A stretch of DNA of 64,000 nt from Diplolepis rosae (taxonomy: Eukaryota; Arthropoda; Insecta; Hymenoptera; Diplolepididae). Position 1 is the stretch's first letter, and each line of letters opens with the position of its first letter. The DNA lies in NCBI GenBank assembly GCA_030998225.1, contig JAPYXD010000715.1:4344501-4408500 (forward strand), read 5' to 3'. Below the pieces are notes generated by a model. That model was not told where the DNA came from. It saw nothing but the letters and a program-made list of their open reading frames with translations, and ran no database searches. The translations under genes were made by a program, and so were the position numbers. Below, one piece after another: positions 30,276 through 40,478 of the stretch.

Positions 30276-30581
30276 TTAAAAAATAGTTTCCAATGAATAA
30301 CAGTTAATGCAATAGGTTTTTAAAGTTTTAAAATATTTTCTATTCAATATTCTGAAATTAAATTTCTCCTGGTATACCGAAATCATACGAAATGGACAAT
30401 TGTTAAAGTTGCTGTCACAGTCAACAAGGAAAAAATCTCCTGCTCCAATGGGCGCTGTAGACAGCAGCCTAACGCTGCTCTTCACATTCCAGTACTCAAG
30501 TTGCTCACTCGCTTTGCACAAATAAGGCGGGAATTTCGAAATGCACAATATAATATATAAGTATATCACTTTACGTAACAC
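30276..30581 (-). other. Small open frame with signal-peptide-like start, unproven
   Basis: 101 codons starting MLRKVIYLYIILCISKF, which looks like a signal peptide, followed by a non-repetitive sequence with three to five Cys. I recognise no family, and flanking elements give no support. It may equally be a chance frame. Confidence 0.2.
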
Positions 30582-31227
30582 ATTTAAAACGAATTAAAAT
30601 TGTTTTTTATCAAAAATTTTTAAAAATTCCTGGTTTGTCCAGGTCACTGAAAATTCCCGGTCATTTCCCGGTCCTGGACTTTGAGTTCTGTAGTTTCTAA
30701 ACAAAGCACCGCACAACATTGTGGTATGATACGCTGTATATCTATCGAAAGTAATTGAATTTACTCATATGCATATACGATTTTAAAATTGACAGGTATT
30801 TTCTTCAAATCTATAACAAATTTTCGAATCTTTTTTAACGAATATCATGTTATGCTCAAATATGGATTAGGAAGTTTTTCTTATAATACTGCTGAATAGG
30901 GGTGATAATATTCAAATGCATAACAGCCGTCTTTCTAAACCAACTCTAGCCTTCTAGATTCCTCGACTTCAACCCTGTTAGATTTGATTAATTTATTTAT
31001 TTATTTAAAATTTTGAATGTTCCCTGATCTACAATATTGGTAAAAAAACCATTCGTTTTTTTAAAACAAATTCGTGTAGGTTCCAGGTACATTGATCCTA
31101 TTGTTCCGCATGTTAAGTGACATTCTTTTGGTTATTATTATTTCATTCATTCCTGCAGAGTAGATCTTATCTTTCGCCTTTTGCAAATATGACTAGATAT
31201 TTGTTACTGAGTAGTAGATACATTTTT
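30582..31227. other. No gene seen; TTCCCGG-type words near 30640
   Basis: AT-rich. AATTCCCGGTCATTTCCCGG near 30647 resembles the subterminal words of the hAT element at 27197 and may be a fragment of such an element. Confidence 0.3.
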
Positions 31228-31496
31228 TCATGTAACAGAAATGTTGCTAGGTTGCACTTGCACTTGGCTTGAGTATTGAATAAGCTTGCGGCACATGTTT
31301 CTTGTTGGTAGGTTCAGAATTTTGGCTGAATTTTTTTTACAGATTTCATCTCCTACCACCTGTCGGCATTCTTTTAGTGAATACAGGTCGTTGAGCACGT
31401 AGTTGTACTTTCCGGTGATTATGTATTTATGATGTACGCTAATGCTCTTATACGTGCCATTGGGTTGTACGGCGAGGATTAGTATATCGTGTTTAG
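31228..31496 (-). pseudogene. Possible retroviral/baculovirus F-type envelope fragment, cut by a transposon
   Basis: A minus-strand frame of about 88 codons reading away from the TTAA at 31497. It has a pattern like YNYVLNDLYSLKECRQVVGD, EICKKNSAKIL, then a further Cys. The spacing of Cys residues and hydrophobic positions recalls the F-type envelope proteins of insect endogenous retroviruses (errantivirus-like). No transmembrane or fusion segment is present and the frame upstream of the transposon has a stop, so it is an old fragment. Similarity was judged only by eye; it could be a chance frame. Confidence 0.3.
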
Positions 31497-31616
31497 TTAA
31501 GGGGTAACACCACTGTAGAAATTTCAAAAAATCGATTTTTTTATTAGCTTAAACATTTCCTTGAACCTTGTAGAATAAAGGACAAAAGGTTTGTTACATG
31601 TTCGAAATCGATTTCA

Positions 31617-32683
31617 TTGAAATTTCGAGCCCTTTTACCGAGCGTGCAGGGCAGCTCTGCAACGCCTGCGTCGGATGGCTACCTGCTGTGCAGGAACTGC
31701 GTATTTTCGTACCCATCAATTTCTAATAATGCTTACGAAATAAACCGTCGAATAGGGATTCTGAAATTCTGCGCTTTGATGGAATTGCCAAGACCTATTT
31801 TCCAATCTTTCTACGAAAGATTAGTGGATTCTATTTCTATCGCAACTGGATCAGTGAGAGACGTCAGTATGAAGAAAGCAGCAGAGAAAGAGAAAGAAAT
31901 TTGTGTACAAAACGGACAACTTGAAGGAATAACTGTTTCCAGAGATAGTTCTTGGAGGAAACGCGGGTTTTCTTCACTTTTCGGAGTATCGTCACTAATT
32001 GGATGGCGCACAGGAAAAATCGTTGATGTTGAGGTAAAATCCAAGTATTGTAATGCTTGCGAGTACTGGAAGAGTAAGTCTGGGACATCTGTGTACAATG
32101 AATGGATTGAAACACACGCCGATCAATGTCAAGCGAATCACGAAGGCTCATCTAGAAAAATGGAAGTAGACGCGGTAATTGAGATGTTCAAGCGCTCTGG
32201 AAGTTTGCACGGTCTGAAATACGCTAATTATATCGGTGACGGCGATAGTAAAACATTCAAAGGCATGCTTGAGTCAGAATCTTACGAAAAATTGTTAGTA
32301 AAAAATAGAATGTATTGACCATGTGAAAAAAGGGATGGGCACTCGGTTAAGGAATTGAAAAAAAACAACGAAAGGTCTTGAAGGAAAGGGGAAATTAACT
32401 GCCAAATTAATTGACCAATTAACTATTTACTATGGCGTGACAATTCGTCGAAATTCAGATTCCGTGGAAAAAATGAAAAATGAAATTTAGGCGACCTTAT
32501 TTTACAAGCTCTCAACCGATCAGAATCCGCAGCATGACAAGTGCTCAGTAGCTTGGTGCGACTGGAAGAAAGCGCAAGCAGCAAGTGCTTTGAGCGATTA
32601 CCATCATAAACCACCGCTTTCACAAGAAGTTTTTAAAGCCATTAAACCCGTTTATGACGACCTCAGCAGAGACGAATTATTAA
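31617..32683 (+). pseudogene. Mutator-like transposase, N-terminal two thirds
   Basis: The open frame 31617-32318 starts MKFRALLPSV (start uncertain) and contains RDSSWRKRGFSSLFGVSSLI, the segment with the likely first catalytic Asp, then KYCNACEYWK (zinc-ligand-like CxxC), ANHEGSSRKMEVDAVIEMF and YIGDGDSKTFKGML, all hallmarks of the animal Mutator-like transposase domain as I know it. A +1 shift near 32314 moves to a frame reading DHVKKGMGTRLRN, then after a TGA GKGKLTAKLIDQLTIYYGV, RRNSDSVEKMKNEI and, after a TAG, CSVAWCDWKKAQAASAL and YDDLSRDELL. It ends exactly at the TTAA (32680-32683) used by the nested element. Confidence 0.8.
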
Positions 32684-32931
32684 AACGTTGAGCGCGGCGC
32701 CGATATTTCTGTCCTTTCCGTTCAGCCGGTAGCGAGCGAGAACTTGGCGGCGAACGCTCAATTGTTTCTTTGGTTAGAGAATGAACATACGACTACTATG
32801 TTTTGAATTTGTCCTCTGGCAATGCACTTGTATACCCAATAAGGTGAAGAGACGATCAGTTAGGAAAAAGTCACGGAAGTAGAATGACGATTTGAGAATA
32901 GAAAATTTTGGTTTGTTTTTGAAAGTATTTA

Positions 32932-33650
32932 TTGCCCATGAAACCGAAAATGTCTGGAAGAGAAGAAGATAGTGATACGTCGAGTGAATTATTTTTATCA
33001 TCCAGACGTCGACGTCTCGGAGTATTACGGTTGTCATCGTTGGAAGATGATAATTCACTAGACCAGGGAATGGAAATTGACAATGACAGTTCTGCCATGA
33101 ATACTAACGAAACCAGTGATCAAAATGAATGCTTTTCTCCAAAAGGCAATCAGCCAAACGTTAGGCCTTTTACGAGTGCCTGCGGTGCCAAAAAAACTAA
33201 TGAAAAAGTTTGGAATTGTAGGAAAATCGAAGATTTTTATTCACTTTTTGTCACTGACCAAATGTTTGAACAGGTCAGTGAGCAAACAAATATTTATGCT
33301 GCTCAATCAAGAATTGCCTCTAAACGTTCAAATAAATGGATACCAACAAACAAGAATGAGATAAAGCGTTTATTTGGGCAATTCATATGGATGGGAATGG
33401 TGCCCCTTTCATCCTCACGTTTGTATTGGACTCGGGATCTATTGTCTGCCCAAACATTCCCGCAAAAGGTAATGAGCAGAGATCGATTTGAAATCCTCAT
33501 GAGAATACTGCATTTTGCAAATAATAGAGTAAATGACGCATCTGATCGTCTATAAAAAATTCAATTTATCATAGACGAATTAAAAAAAAAAATTTCAAAA
33601 ATATTATGTTCCACCCGAGGTACTATGCATTGATGATGATACAGGAAAGA
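32932..33650 (+). pseudogene. piggyBac-like transposase, N-terminal part
   Basis: 207 codons open from 32932 (start chosen as the first Met; the GREEDSDTSSELF start at 32950 is equally likely), with an acidic Ser-rich N-terminus as in other piggyBac proteins. The DDE domain entry follows: WIPTNKNEIKRLFGQFIWMG, YWTRDLL, and MSRDRFEILMRILHFANN. After stops and frameshifts near 33555-33610 the sequence reads YYVPPEVLCIDDD, corresponding to the motif with the first catalytic Asp. The rest, including the other two Asp and the Cys-rich C-terminus, is absent and replaced by the LINE. Confidence 0.85.
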
Positions 33651-33659
33651 AAAGGTCCA

Positions 33660-35760
33660 ACGGAGGTGGGAGGAGGGGGGGTCTCAAAATGGCCGCTAGT
33701 GAGACTTGCTAAGGCCAGTCTGACTCTGGGTTATGCCCATAAAGCTTGGAGAGGGACAAGGGTTATTTTTATACCCAAAGCAGGCAAGAAGGGATTGACG
33801 TCCCCGAAAGATTTCCGACCAATCAGCCTTACCTCCTTCGTACTAAAAAAGGTAGAGAGACTCTTGGACAGATACATCCACAATAAGATGTCGGCGACAA
33901 AATCGCTACACAGTGAACAGCATGCCTACATGGCCGGTCACTCGACCGAAACAGCCCTGAGCAAAGCGGTGAATCTGATTGAGGATCAACTGAACCTTAA
34001 AGGATTCGCTATTGGAACATTCATGGATATTGAGGGTGCTTACAACCACACATCCAGTGAAGTGATCAGGAGAGCTATGATTAGACAAGGAGTCCCCATA
34101 GCCATAGTTGAATGGACCTGCCATATGCTAGGAAACAGGAACATCATGATAGCCAAAGGAAATACTACCCTTCGAGGGATCGCTGATTCAGAATGCTCGC
34201 AGGGAGGAGTACTATCTCCCTTGTTGTGGAGTCTAGTGGTGGATGAACTACTGCATCTACTAACCGACCAAGGATGCCACCCCGTTGAATATGCTGATGA
34301 CATCTTAGTCATAGTACTCGGGATGCATTTGGATGCACTGAACGGCGTAATGCAACAGACGTTAAAGGTTGTAGACACACGGTGTCGAACAATAGGACTC
34401 TCGGTGAACCCAGGTAAGGCTGATGTAGTCATTTTTACCAGGCGGCACAAATGGAGTACAACTAGAATACTGGAACTGAAAAAGCAGCGTCTAGAAATCT
34501 CCAAGAGCGCTAAATATCTAGAAGTTATCTTAGACAATAAGCTATCTTGGAAAGACCACTGTGAAAATAAGTGCAACAAATTTATAACAACCCTTTGGCT
34601 TAGCAGAAGAGCTATTAGAGACAATTGGGGCCTGAAACCGGACACTCTGCTGTGGATCTTTACAGCGATTTTGCGACCCAGGCTAACCTATGTGACAATA
34701 GTCTGGTGGAGCAGAATCAAGCAGAAGACGGCCGTGGCCAGGTTGGAAAGACTCAGAGGGCTGATCCTTAGAGGGATCACTGGCGCCTCAAAGTCCTCAC
34801 CTACAACAGCGTTGGGAGCACTAATGGGGCTAGAGCCCCTGCACATAACCATCACAGCCGAGGCTAGCAAGGCGGCTTGGAGAATTGGCGAAAATCCTAA
34901 TACAGTTATCTCGAAAAAACTAAGAACCACTGTCAACATCGCGAAGAGACCGATCATGAAAATGGTGAGAGATATGACGTCTATGCGGTACCTCTTCGAC
35001 AAAAGGTACAAGGTAAGCTTGTCAACCATGGAAGATTGGAGGATGGGTCGTGCACACCTCCCAGGGGATGGAGACAACTGGTTTTCAGACGGCTCCAAAA
35101 ACAGGAAGGGTGCGGGGGATAGTGTCTATGGGAAGAACAGCGATACAATCCTCGTGGTCCCGTTGGGACTCCACTCCACAGTTCTTCAAACCGAGATTGC
35201 GGCCATATTCCAATGCGCATGCGTAGCATGGAATCATGGCCGCGTCAGGAACATCCGCATCTTCTATTTTAAATAGCTCGGTCACAGAAGACATTAAAAA
35301 GTGGCTGGCCGAGAAACACCAGGAAGAGTGGTACAAGGCTACGGCATGCAAGCAATCCAAAACACTCTAAACATCTAAATCCCAAACGAGCTGCAGATTT
35401 GCGCAGACTTAGTAGAATCGAGGTAAGGACCTTAACAGAAGTGTGTATAGGTCACGGCAACCTTGCCTACTATACCATAGACATAAGATAGGGCTTGCTG
35501 AAATTCCACTTTGTCGACTATGTGGGGAAGACAACGAAACTTCCATCCATATACTCTGCAATTGTCCAGCATTTAGGTACAATTGGCAGATTGTCACAGG
35601 CTACTTCTCCATAGACGCAGCCGTGATTCAGACCAAAAACGTGGCCCAGGTCCTTGCCCTTTGGCACGGGCTGTGGGGTCACGCATGAGGTTTTAGTTGG
35701 TGATGCAACGGGATTACCTATTTGGACGCAGGACAGCTAAAAATTTGAACAAAAAGGTCG
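33660..35760 (+). pseudogene. LINE fragment with RT and RNase H (I/LOA/Jockey-like), 5' truncated
   Basis: The open frame runs to 35276. LINE similarity starts near 33690 (the first 20-odd residues are still piggyBac DNA in another frame). RT: AWRGTRVIFIPKAGKKGL, KDFRPISLTSFVLKKVERLL, GTFMDIEGAYNHTS, SQGGVLSPLLWSLVVDELL and the catalytic VEYADDILVIV. RNase H: WFSDGSKNRKGAGD and LQTEIAAIFQCA; the rest is frameshifted. A Cys/His knuckle follows in another frame (CRLCGEDNETSIHILCNCPA, 35501-35570). It lacks ORF1 and the endonuclease; boundaries are approximate and no target duplication was identified. Its insertion coincides with loss of most of the piggyBac transposase. Confidence 0.85.
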
Positions 35761-35978
35761 TGACTTTTTGCAATACATGAAAATCCAAGCCATATTTTTG
35801 TTTAGAGTGTTTTAATAAATATCATTGAAATTACTACATTTATTTTTTAAATATGATACTGTTGGTTTCAGGGACCGACGCTGCCCAAACGAAAAGTCGA
35901 CCTCGGTCCCCAGGGACCGACGCCGGCCAAACAGAAAGTTTGATCCGTTCCCAAGGGTCGGCGACGCGCTCAACGTGT

Positions 35979-36304
35979 TAAACCGTTGCTTGGGAGGATT
36001 TACTCAAAATAGTAACGAAAGATTTAACGCGGCAGTGTGGAATTTGGCTCCAAAAGTTTATTCTAGTGGCAAGAAAATCTTAAACTTTGCAACGGATATC
36101 GCCGTATGCAATTTCAATGATGGACTGAAAAATGTTTTGAGAATTATGCAAGTTTTAGAATTGGACATTAGGGCACAATCTTACAATTTTTGTGTTGAAA
36201 GCGATGCTAAGCGCATTCAGTACGCTGAGCGGGCACTGATGGATGCAGCAAAGGAGGCGCGTTTCAACCTTCAATGGTCCAGAAAGGAGAATGAAGAAGA
36301 ATAA
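35979..36304 (+). pseudogene. Mutator-like transposase, C-terminal third
   Basis: Continues the host gene after the piggyBac-like insertion: RCLGGFTQNSNERFNAAVWN, LAPKVYSSGKKILNFATDIA, VCNFNDGLKNVLRIMQVLEL, YNFCVESDAKRIQYAERAL and a basic tail ending NEEE. This part is free of stops. The open frame extends upstream into piggyBac DNA only by chance. Pairing it with 31617-32683 gives a protein of roughly 460-470 residues before the breaks, a normal size for the family. Confidence 0.85.
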
Positions 36305-36984
36305 ATGAATACACAAGAACGTCTTTACGGTGCTAGAATTGCAGATTAATGGTAAAAAATTTTTAACATTAAAATTTTTCACTTTTTTTATATCGGCACG
36401 CAGCATAACTCAAACAATTTTCAATATTTTTAATCGGGTTTTTTCCTACATCTTTATAATAACATTTCAAAGAGAAACACGTAAGGGATTTTTGATGAAT
36501 TAATTTAAACAATTGTTATAAACAATTAAGTGCCGTTTTTTTATGGTCAAAAAATGAGTTTTTTTTTTAAAATGGTTGCCAATTACACAAAAATTAGTAT
36601 TTTTGAAATCCCCTACGTGTTTCTCTAGCTATTTTCATGTAGATTGAGAAAAAAAAATTTATTTTGTTCTAGATTAAACTTTGAACCCTGTGTACTGCGT
36701 GCCGCGGAGCTCCTCCAAGAAAACACACATTACGGAAATGTCGCCAGTGCTGCTATTTTGTAACATTTTTAATTCAAAATTTGTAATTTTTTATTTTAAT
36801 ATATATATAATAACTTTCCAAATCATTATAATGGTATTCCCTTTCCTTCCATCAAAAAATATTCTTGAAAAAACGTGTTTTTTTTGCGTTTAAAATGTTG
36901 TTACCCCTTAAAACACAGAGTCAAGTATTCTTTGGTATTTAGTTTTTGTATTATTAAAGTAGAATCTGGTTTTATGTCCTGTTT

Positions 36985-37431
36985 GCGCGATCAGTCCTGC
37001 GAGCATTTTAAGCGAGTCTCGTAATAACCCGAATTGTGTGCATTGGCACATATTCTATTTTATGTGACTTCGGTGTGTATACGAGTTTTTATGCGTACAC
37101 TCGAATCTAATCTAGTATTCATCGTGATTCTCGTCCATTGCACTTGATATTTCGCGGCTGGTTCCGGCCATTTTGATTTTCTCGATCTTGTGTAGTAGTA
37201 GCGTATTGTAATAGAGCATGCGCAGTTCAAATGTACAAGGCTTTGTCAGTACGGTGCCAACGCTGCACGAAGAAGAAGGAGAGTAAGAAGAAAATTACGC
37301 TCCGCTGTGTGGTTATAGGCACATGCGCAGTTCAATTATTACATTAAATTCCTCTGTATCATAATAAACAACATTGCGCTACTCTCAGCTGTAGCGTCAA
37401 AACGAGTTTACGCGCCGGAAGCACATAAAAT
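36985..37431. mobile_element. Short TIR element, copy 2, with shared flank
   Basis: 37057-37431 is the reverse-complement partner of 12127-12507 (ends ATTTTATGTGACTTCGGTGT and, complemented, ATTTTATGTGCTTCCGGCGC). Like copy 1 it contains CATGCGCAGTTCAA twice. 36985-37056 corresponds to the copy-1 flank 12508-12580, so the repeat unit is longer than the TIR pair. It begins about 75 bp from the end of the Mutator-like element. Confidence 0.6.
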
Positions 37432-38207
37432 ATAAATTACCCCTAAAGAGGGTTTTGGCGTCGATCCACGGTATATCGCGTTGGACCTTTAGGCGCAGGC
37501 CCGTAGCATACCACACTTCATCAGCTGGTTTCCTGCAAGACTCTTAGCGTGTACAATGAGCGTGGGAGGCCAGAAACTGACTTCGTGGACGCTAACGGAG
37601 AGGAAAGACTTCAAATTAACATCTTTCACCTGAATAATTAAGGGCAGATACGAGGAAAATATTAGTATCATTTTCATGATTAAACGGAGTGAACCAGAAC
37701 TAGGTACGCTCCTGTATTTGAGTGAGTTACTGCATCCGCATGGTGGCTCCCTCTTTTCCACTAGTAGCGGGCGGATGGCAGCAGAAATGTCGGCTGAAAC
37801 GCCACCTATAGAGAATTTTGGCGGGCTGGAACGACGAAGCGGAGAGGATGCGAGAGAAAAAAAACACTTAGAGTGGGACATCTGAGGGAGTGCATGGAGA
37901 GTTGGCCAAGAGAAAATCATTAATTCTTTTTTTTTTTTTTTTTTAAAGGAGGCGATTTCAAGCTGGTTACGGGGAGAGGAAATAGCGTGGAGTGGCGTTC
38001 GGCGTTTACGTGGACAGAGTAATAGTGAGGTACGTCTGTTTTGTCTTTGGCGAGAGGATCTAATTTGTGGTTAGACATCACGTGCAGGCGGTGAATAAAA
38101 TATAATGGGGAAATTTTACAAAAAATGAACTTGTGGATGGAAATCTTTCGACACCTAAATTCACGTCGAATTTAATTGTAGAAGTCACGGCACCTTTTTG
38201 ATTTTTT
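37432..38207. other. No confirmed gene; moderately GC-rich stretch and T20 run
   Basis: 37480-37900 is open on both strands (143 codons minus, 69 plus), but neither translation has a motif I know. A run of T at 37928-37944 could be the reverse of a retroposed poly(A) tail. That would make 37480-37925 a candidate processed pseudogene on the minus strand; this is speculation. Confidence 0.25.
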
Positions 38208-38935
38208 TTAAATTGGTGAACATTTTTTATCCTCAACATATTTTATTGGTTCAATCTTGCAAGATATCCCCATACTACGACAATTTGGAATTGGAAATAT
38301 ATTGGTCACTGCTACTTCTGTATTGTTTGAATCGTTCGAAAAATTCAAACTATCATCTACATTTACATTTTTGTTGCTTACATTACTTTCATTCTTACTG
38401 GTCTGCATAAAGTTCGAATCGATTTTTGCTCTTTTTGAAATTTTTCGCGAATTATTAGCATTTATTTGATCTGATTTTATTTCATTATTTGAAAATTGAT
38501 TCTTTACATTTTCATTGATTTCTCTTTTTCTTGTAATTTTTTGTACTGCAAAACGTGGCTTTGGAGTTGTAGCTACTTTTCCATCCGGTTCACAATCAAA
38601 ATATCGTGGCATTGCGTCTCTTTTCAAATACAAATATCACCTTGTGATTTTTCACTTCATGTAATTTTCCATATCATCTTGCAACTATTGAAAGAAAACA
38701 ATTTTTTCGCTCTCATATTTACAATTATTATGCATAAACTCACATTTAAATGATCTTGACAACAGTAAAAATTCGATTTTGTTGGTGTGTCTATACGTCG
38801 AACTAGACTGAACCATAATTATCGACGTTTAGGACTTTCCAGAACACTCACAAACACTTTCGTTGGAACATTTTCGGAATTGTTCTCACATTTCAGTACG
38901 AAGTACGGACGAATATATTTCTTTTCCGCACTCAT
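38208..38935 (-). pseudogene. THAP-domain protein pseudogene with one 59-bp intron
   Basis: THAP zinc-finger DNA-binding domain, as found in transposon-derived regulators and P-element-like transposases. Exon 1 (38935-38744) reads MSAEKKYIRPYFVLKCENNS, VFVSVLESPKRR*LWFSLVR and SNFYCCQDHLN. The intron 38743-38685 has GTGAGT and TTTCTTTCAATAG. Exon 2 reads LQDDMENYMK, then after two TGA stops YLKRDAMPRYFDCEPDGK, the AVPTIF-like end of the domain. A Lys/Asn/Ser-rich tail of about 120 residues without motif follows. Three in-frame stops and loss of the first zinc-ligand Cys (Tyr there) mark it as dead. The good splice sites and family pattern make the assignment firm, although no search was done. 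Confidence 0.75.
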
Positions 38936-39284
38936 TATTTGTTTTGCAATATAATTAACCTTTAATCTGCATTTTTAGTGACATTGTCGTATATTAATGT
39001 GTCAAAAGAAACAGAATGACGTTACGCCTATACGTCACGTGCCCAGTGCGTTATGGCGTCAGTTGTGGTACGTTTGAATATACTTAATTCTTTTTTTTAA
39101 TTAAACAAGTTAAATGAAGTTCAATAATCGTGAAAAAAATCTATGATGATTATGTGATCTAAGAAATACAATACTACTGAATCCAAAAAAAGGTTAAATA
39201 TCTATTGAATGTAAACATAACATAGGCATAACAAAGCATAACATAGGTTCTTCCTTTTTCAAGGTAATCAATAAATAAAATACA
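38936..39284. other. No gene seen
   Basis: Upstream of the THAP pseudogene. TGACGTTACGCC and ACGTCACGTG near 39015-39040 look like CRE/E-box-type words and could be old promoter elements, but they are too short to assert. Confidence 0.3.
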
Positions 39285-39578
39285 GTGCGCATCCTAAAAT
39301 ACTATAGCCAAAACCTTACCAGCTGGCATTTGCGTTTTTGATCGCTTTGGACGGTTTTCACCCTTTGCTGTCTACTCAACCAACTGCCGATTTGACCCTG
39401 AAGTGCAGTGATGGATCCATGTTTCATCCAATCGCATACTGCATTAAAAATCCTTTTTATTGCGCTGAAACAGCTCCAAACAGTGCTTTGAATCGTGGAC
39501 ACGTTCTTGTTTTTGATCGACTGTGAGCAATCGCGGTACCCATTTTAAACAGAGCTTTCTCATACTCAATCGTACTCA
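39285..39578 (-). pseudogene. Mariner-like transposase fragment (central part)
   Basis: The correct frame reads MRKLCLKWVPRLLTVDQKQE, DSKHCLELFQRNKKDF*, then LDETWIHHCTSGSNRQLVE* and GENRPKRSKTQMPAGKVLAI with further stops. The first catalytic Asp (DETWIHH) is present. The rest of the catalytic core should follow at lower coordinates but is absent. An irritans-like mariner is my best guess. At least three in-frame stops. Confidence 0.75.
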
Positions 39579-40009
39579 TACGATATTATTCTCGTGGAAT
39601 ACAAATGGACTTGAACTGAACACTTTTAAACAATAAATTTATTTGGTATGAAATTCTGATCACTAGTTCGACTTGTGATATTCATGTTTGGTTCGTAATT
39701 CTGATCACGAGTCACTCTCGTCAAAGTACGACAAGGAGTTAAAATCAACAAACCACTTTTCTACCATTTGTCTCGATAGAGCATAGTCTGGATAACACTT
39801 GTCAAGCCATTACTTTGCTAGAACGATATTTATTCCCATTGACAAGCAATGCTTTATCAACACACGAAATCCAGATTTTTCCACTGTTATGAAAATTACA
39901 AAAGTAGCGTCACTGAAACCATCGTAACTTGTGAACTAAACGTCAGATTATCATGAAACTTTGATACGTATTGTTTGAAGGTTGGCACTTCCTAAAAATC
40001 ATATGGATT
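39579..40009. other. No gene seen; flank of G2
   Basis: AT-rich. The last four bases GATT (40006-40009) are the left target duplication of G2. Confidence 0.4.
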
Positions 40010-40320
40010 TGTAGGTAATTAGGGTCTTTCTGTACGTGCCCAGAGCGGCCTACATCCGCAAATATCCGTGGCGGTGAACACAAGTCAGGACGTATCTTAA
40101 TAAAACTTTATTTAAATATATAATGCACTGTGTGCGTTACAAAACTGTTGGTGGAGCAAGGCGTCCGTGATCGGCTGTGTACTGAACCTTATATTTATGA
40201 ACTACTTAACTAAAGAGGAAACTCCTTGTGGTTTTTAGAGTATACATTCTTATAGATACGAAACCCGAGACTGAGCGCGGCTCCAACAGAATGTTGGAGA
40301 GGGGGCTCTAGAACCCTACA
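40010..40320 (-). repeat. G2 3' LTR (311 bp)
   Basis: TGTAGGTAAT...ACCCTACA. Differs from 44821-45131 at about five positions (for example GGCGGTGAAC against GGCGGAGAAC). In element sense it is preceded by the G-rich tract TTGGGGGGGAGTAC (40321-40334). Confidence 0.93.
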
Positions 40321-40478
40321 GTACTCCCCCCCAATGACGCCCTAAGTCGGAATGAAACTGTAATAGCTTAAATAATATAGCCGCATGAACATAATTTTCA
40401 AATCGATCATACGCTTTTCTGTTATAAACTTGGACGCGTTGCTTGACTTAAACTAAAACTAGGTTTACATGCAACTTG

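Larger units (their letters stand above)
32684..35977 (+). mobile_element. piggyBac-like transposon nested in the Mutator-like gene
   Basis: Flanked by TTAA at 32680-32683 and 35978-35981. Terminal repeats AACGTTGAGCGCGGCGCCGA and, reverse-complemented from the right, CACGTTGAGCGCGTCGCCGA, 18 of 20 identical. If it is removed with one TTAA, the host reading frame joins cleanly across the site (DELL-N-RCLGGF), which proves the insertion model. The right end has two copies of a GGGACCGACGC plus CCAAAC unit near 35874 and 35916. Only the N-terminal part of its own transposase remains; a LINE fragment occupies the middle. Confidence 0.9.
31497..36911 (+). mobile_element. TTAA-flanked DNA transposon encoding a Mutator-like transposase
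   Basis: The element spans 31501-36907 between TTAA at 31497-31500 and 36908-36911. Terminal repeats: left GGGGTAACACCACTGTAGAA, right in reverse complement GGGGTAACAACATTTTAAAC, so the best match covers the first 9-10 bases. The only coding content that runs through the element is a Mutator-like transposase, split by a later insertion at 32684-35977. No 8-11-bp duplication, usual for Mutator, is visible outside the TTAA. A 36.47/36.61-kb inverted pair (GAGAAACACGTAAGGGATTT and its complement) sits in the 3' untranslated part. Confidence 0.75.

Noticed and set aside
34040..34645. Long minus-strand frame opposite the LINE RT
   Set aside because: Shadow of the plus-strand RT, whose catalytic motifs are clear.
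31497..36911. Calling the outer element a piggyBac because of TTAA
   Set aside because: The piggyBac-like transposase belongs to the inner element with its own ends and TTAA sites; the gene that spans the outer element is Mutator-like.
37489..37920. 143-codon minus-strand open frame
   Set aside because: An opposite-strand frame is also open in the GC-richer stretch; neither resembles a known protein. Left as undecided sequence.
39338..39526. Plus-strand frame and a second minus-strand frame over the mariner fragment
   Set aside because: The transposase reading (DETWIHH) is in a different minus-strand frame interrupted by stops; these are shadows.
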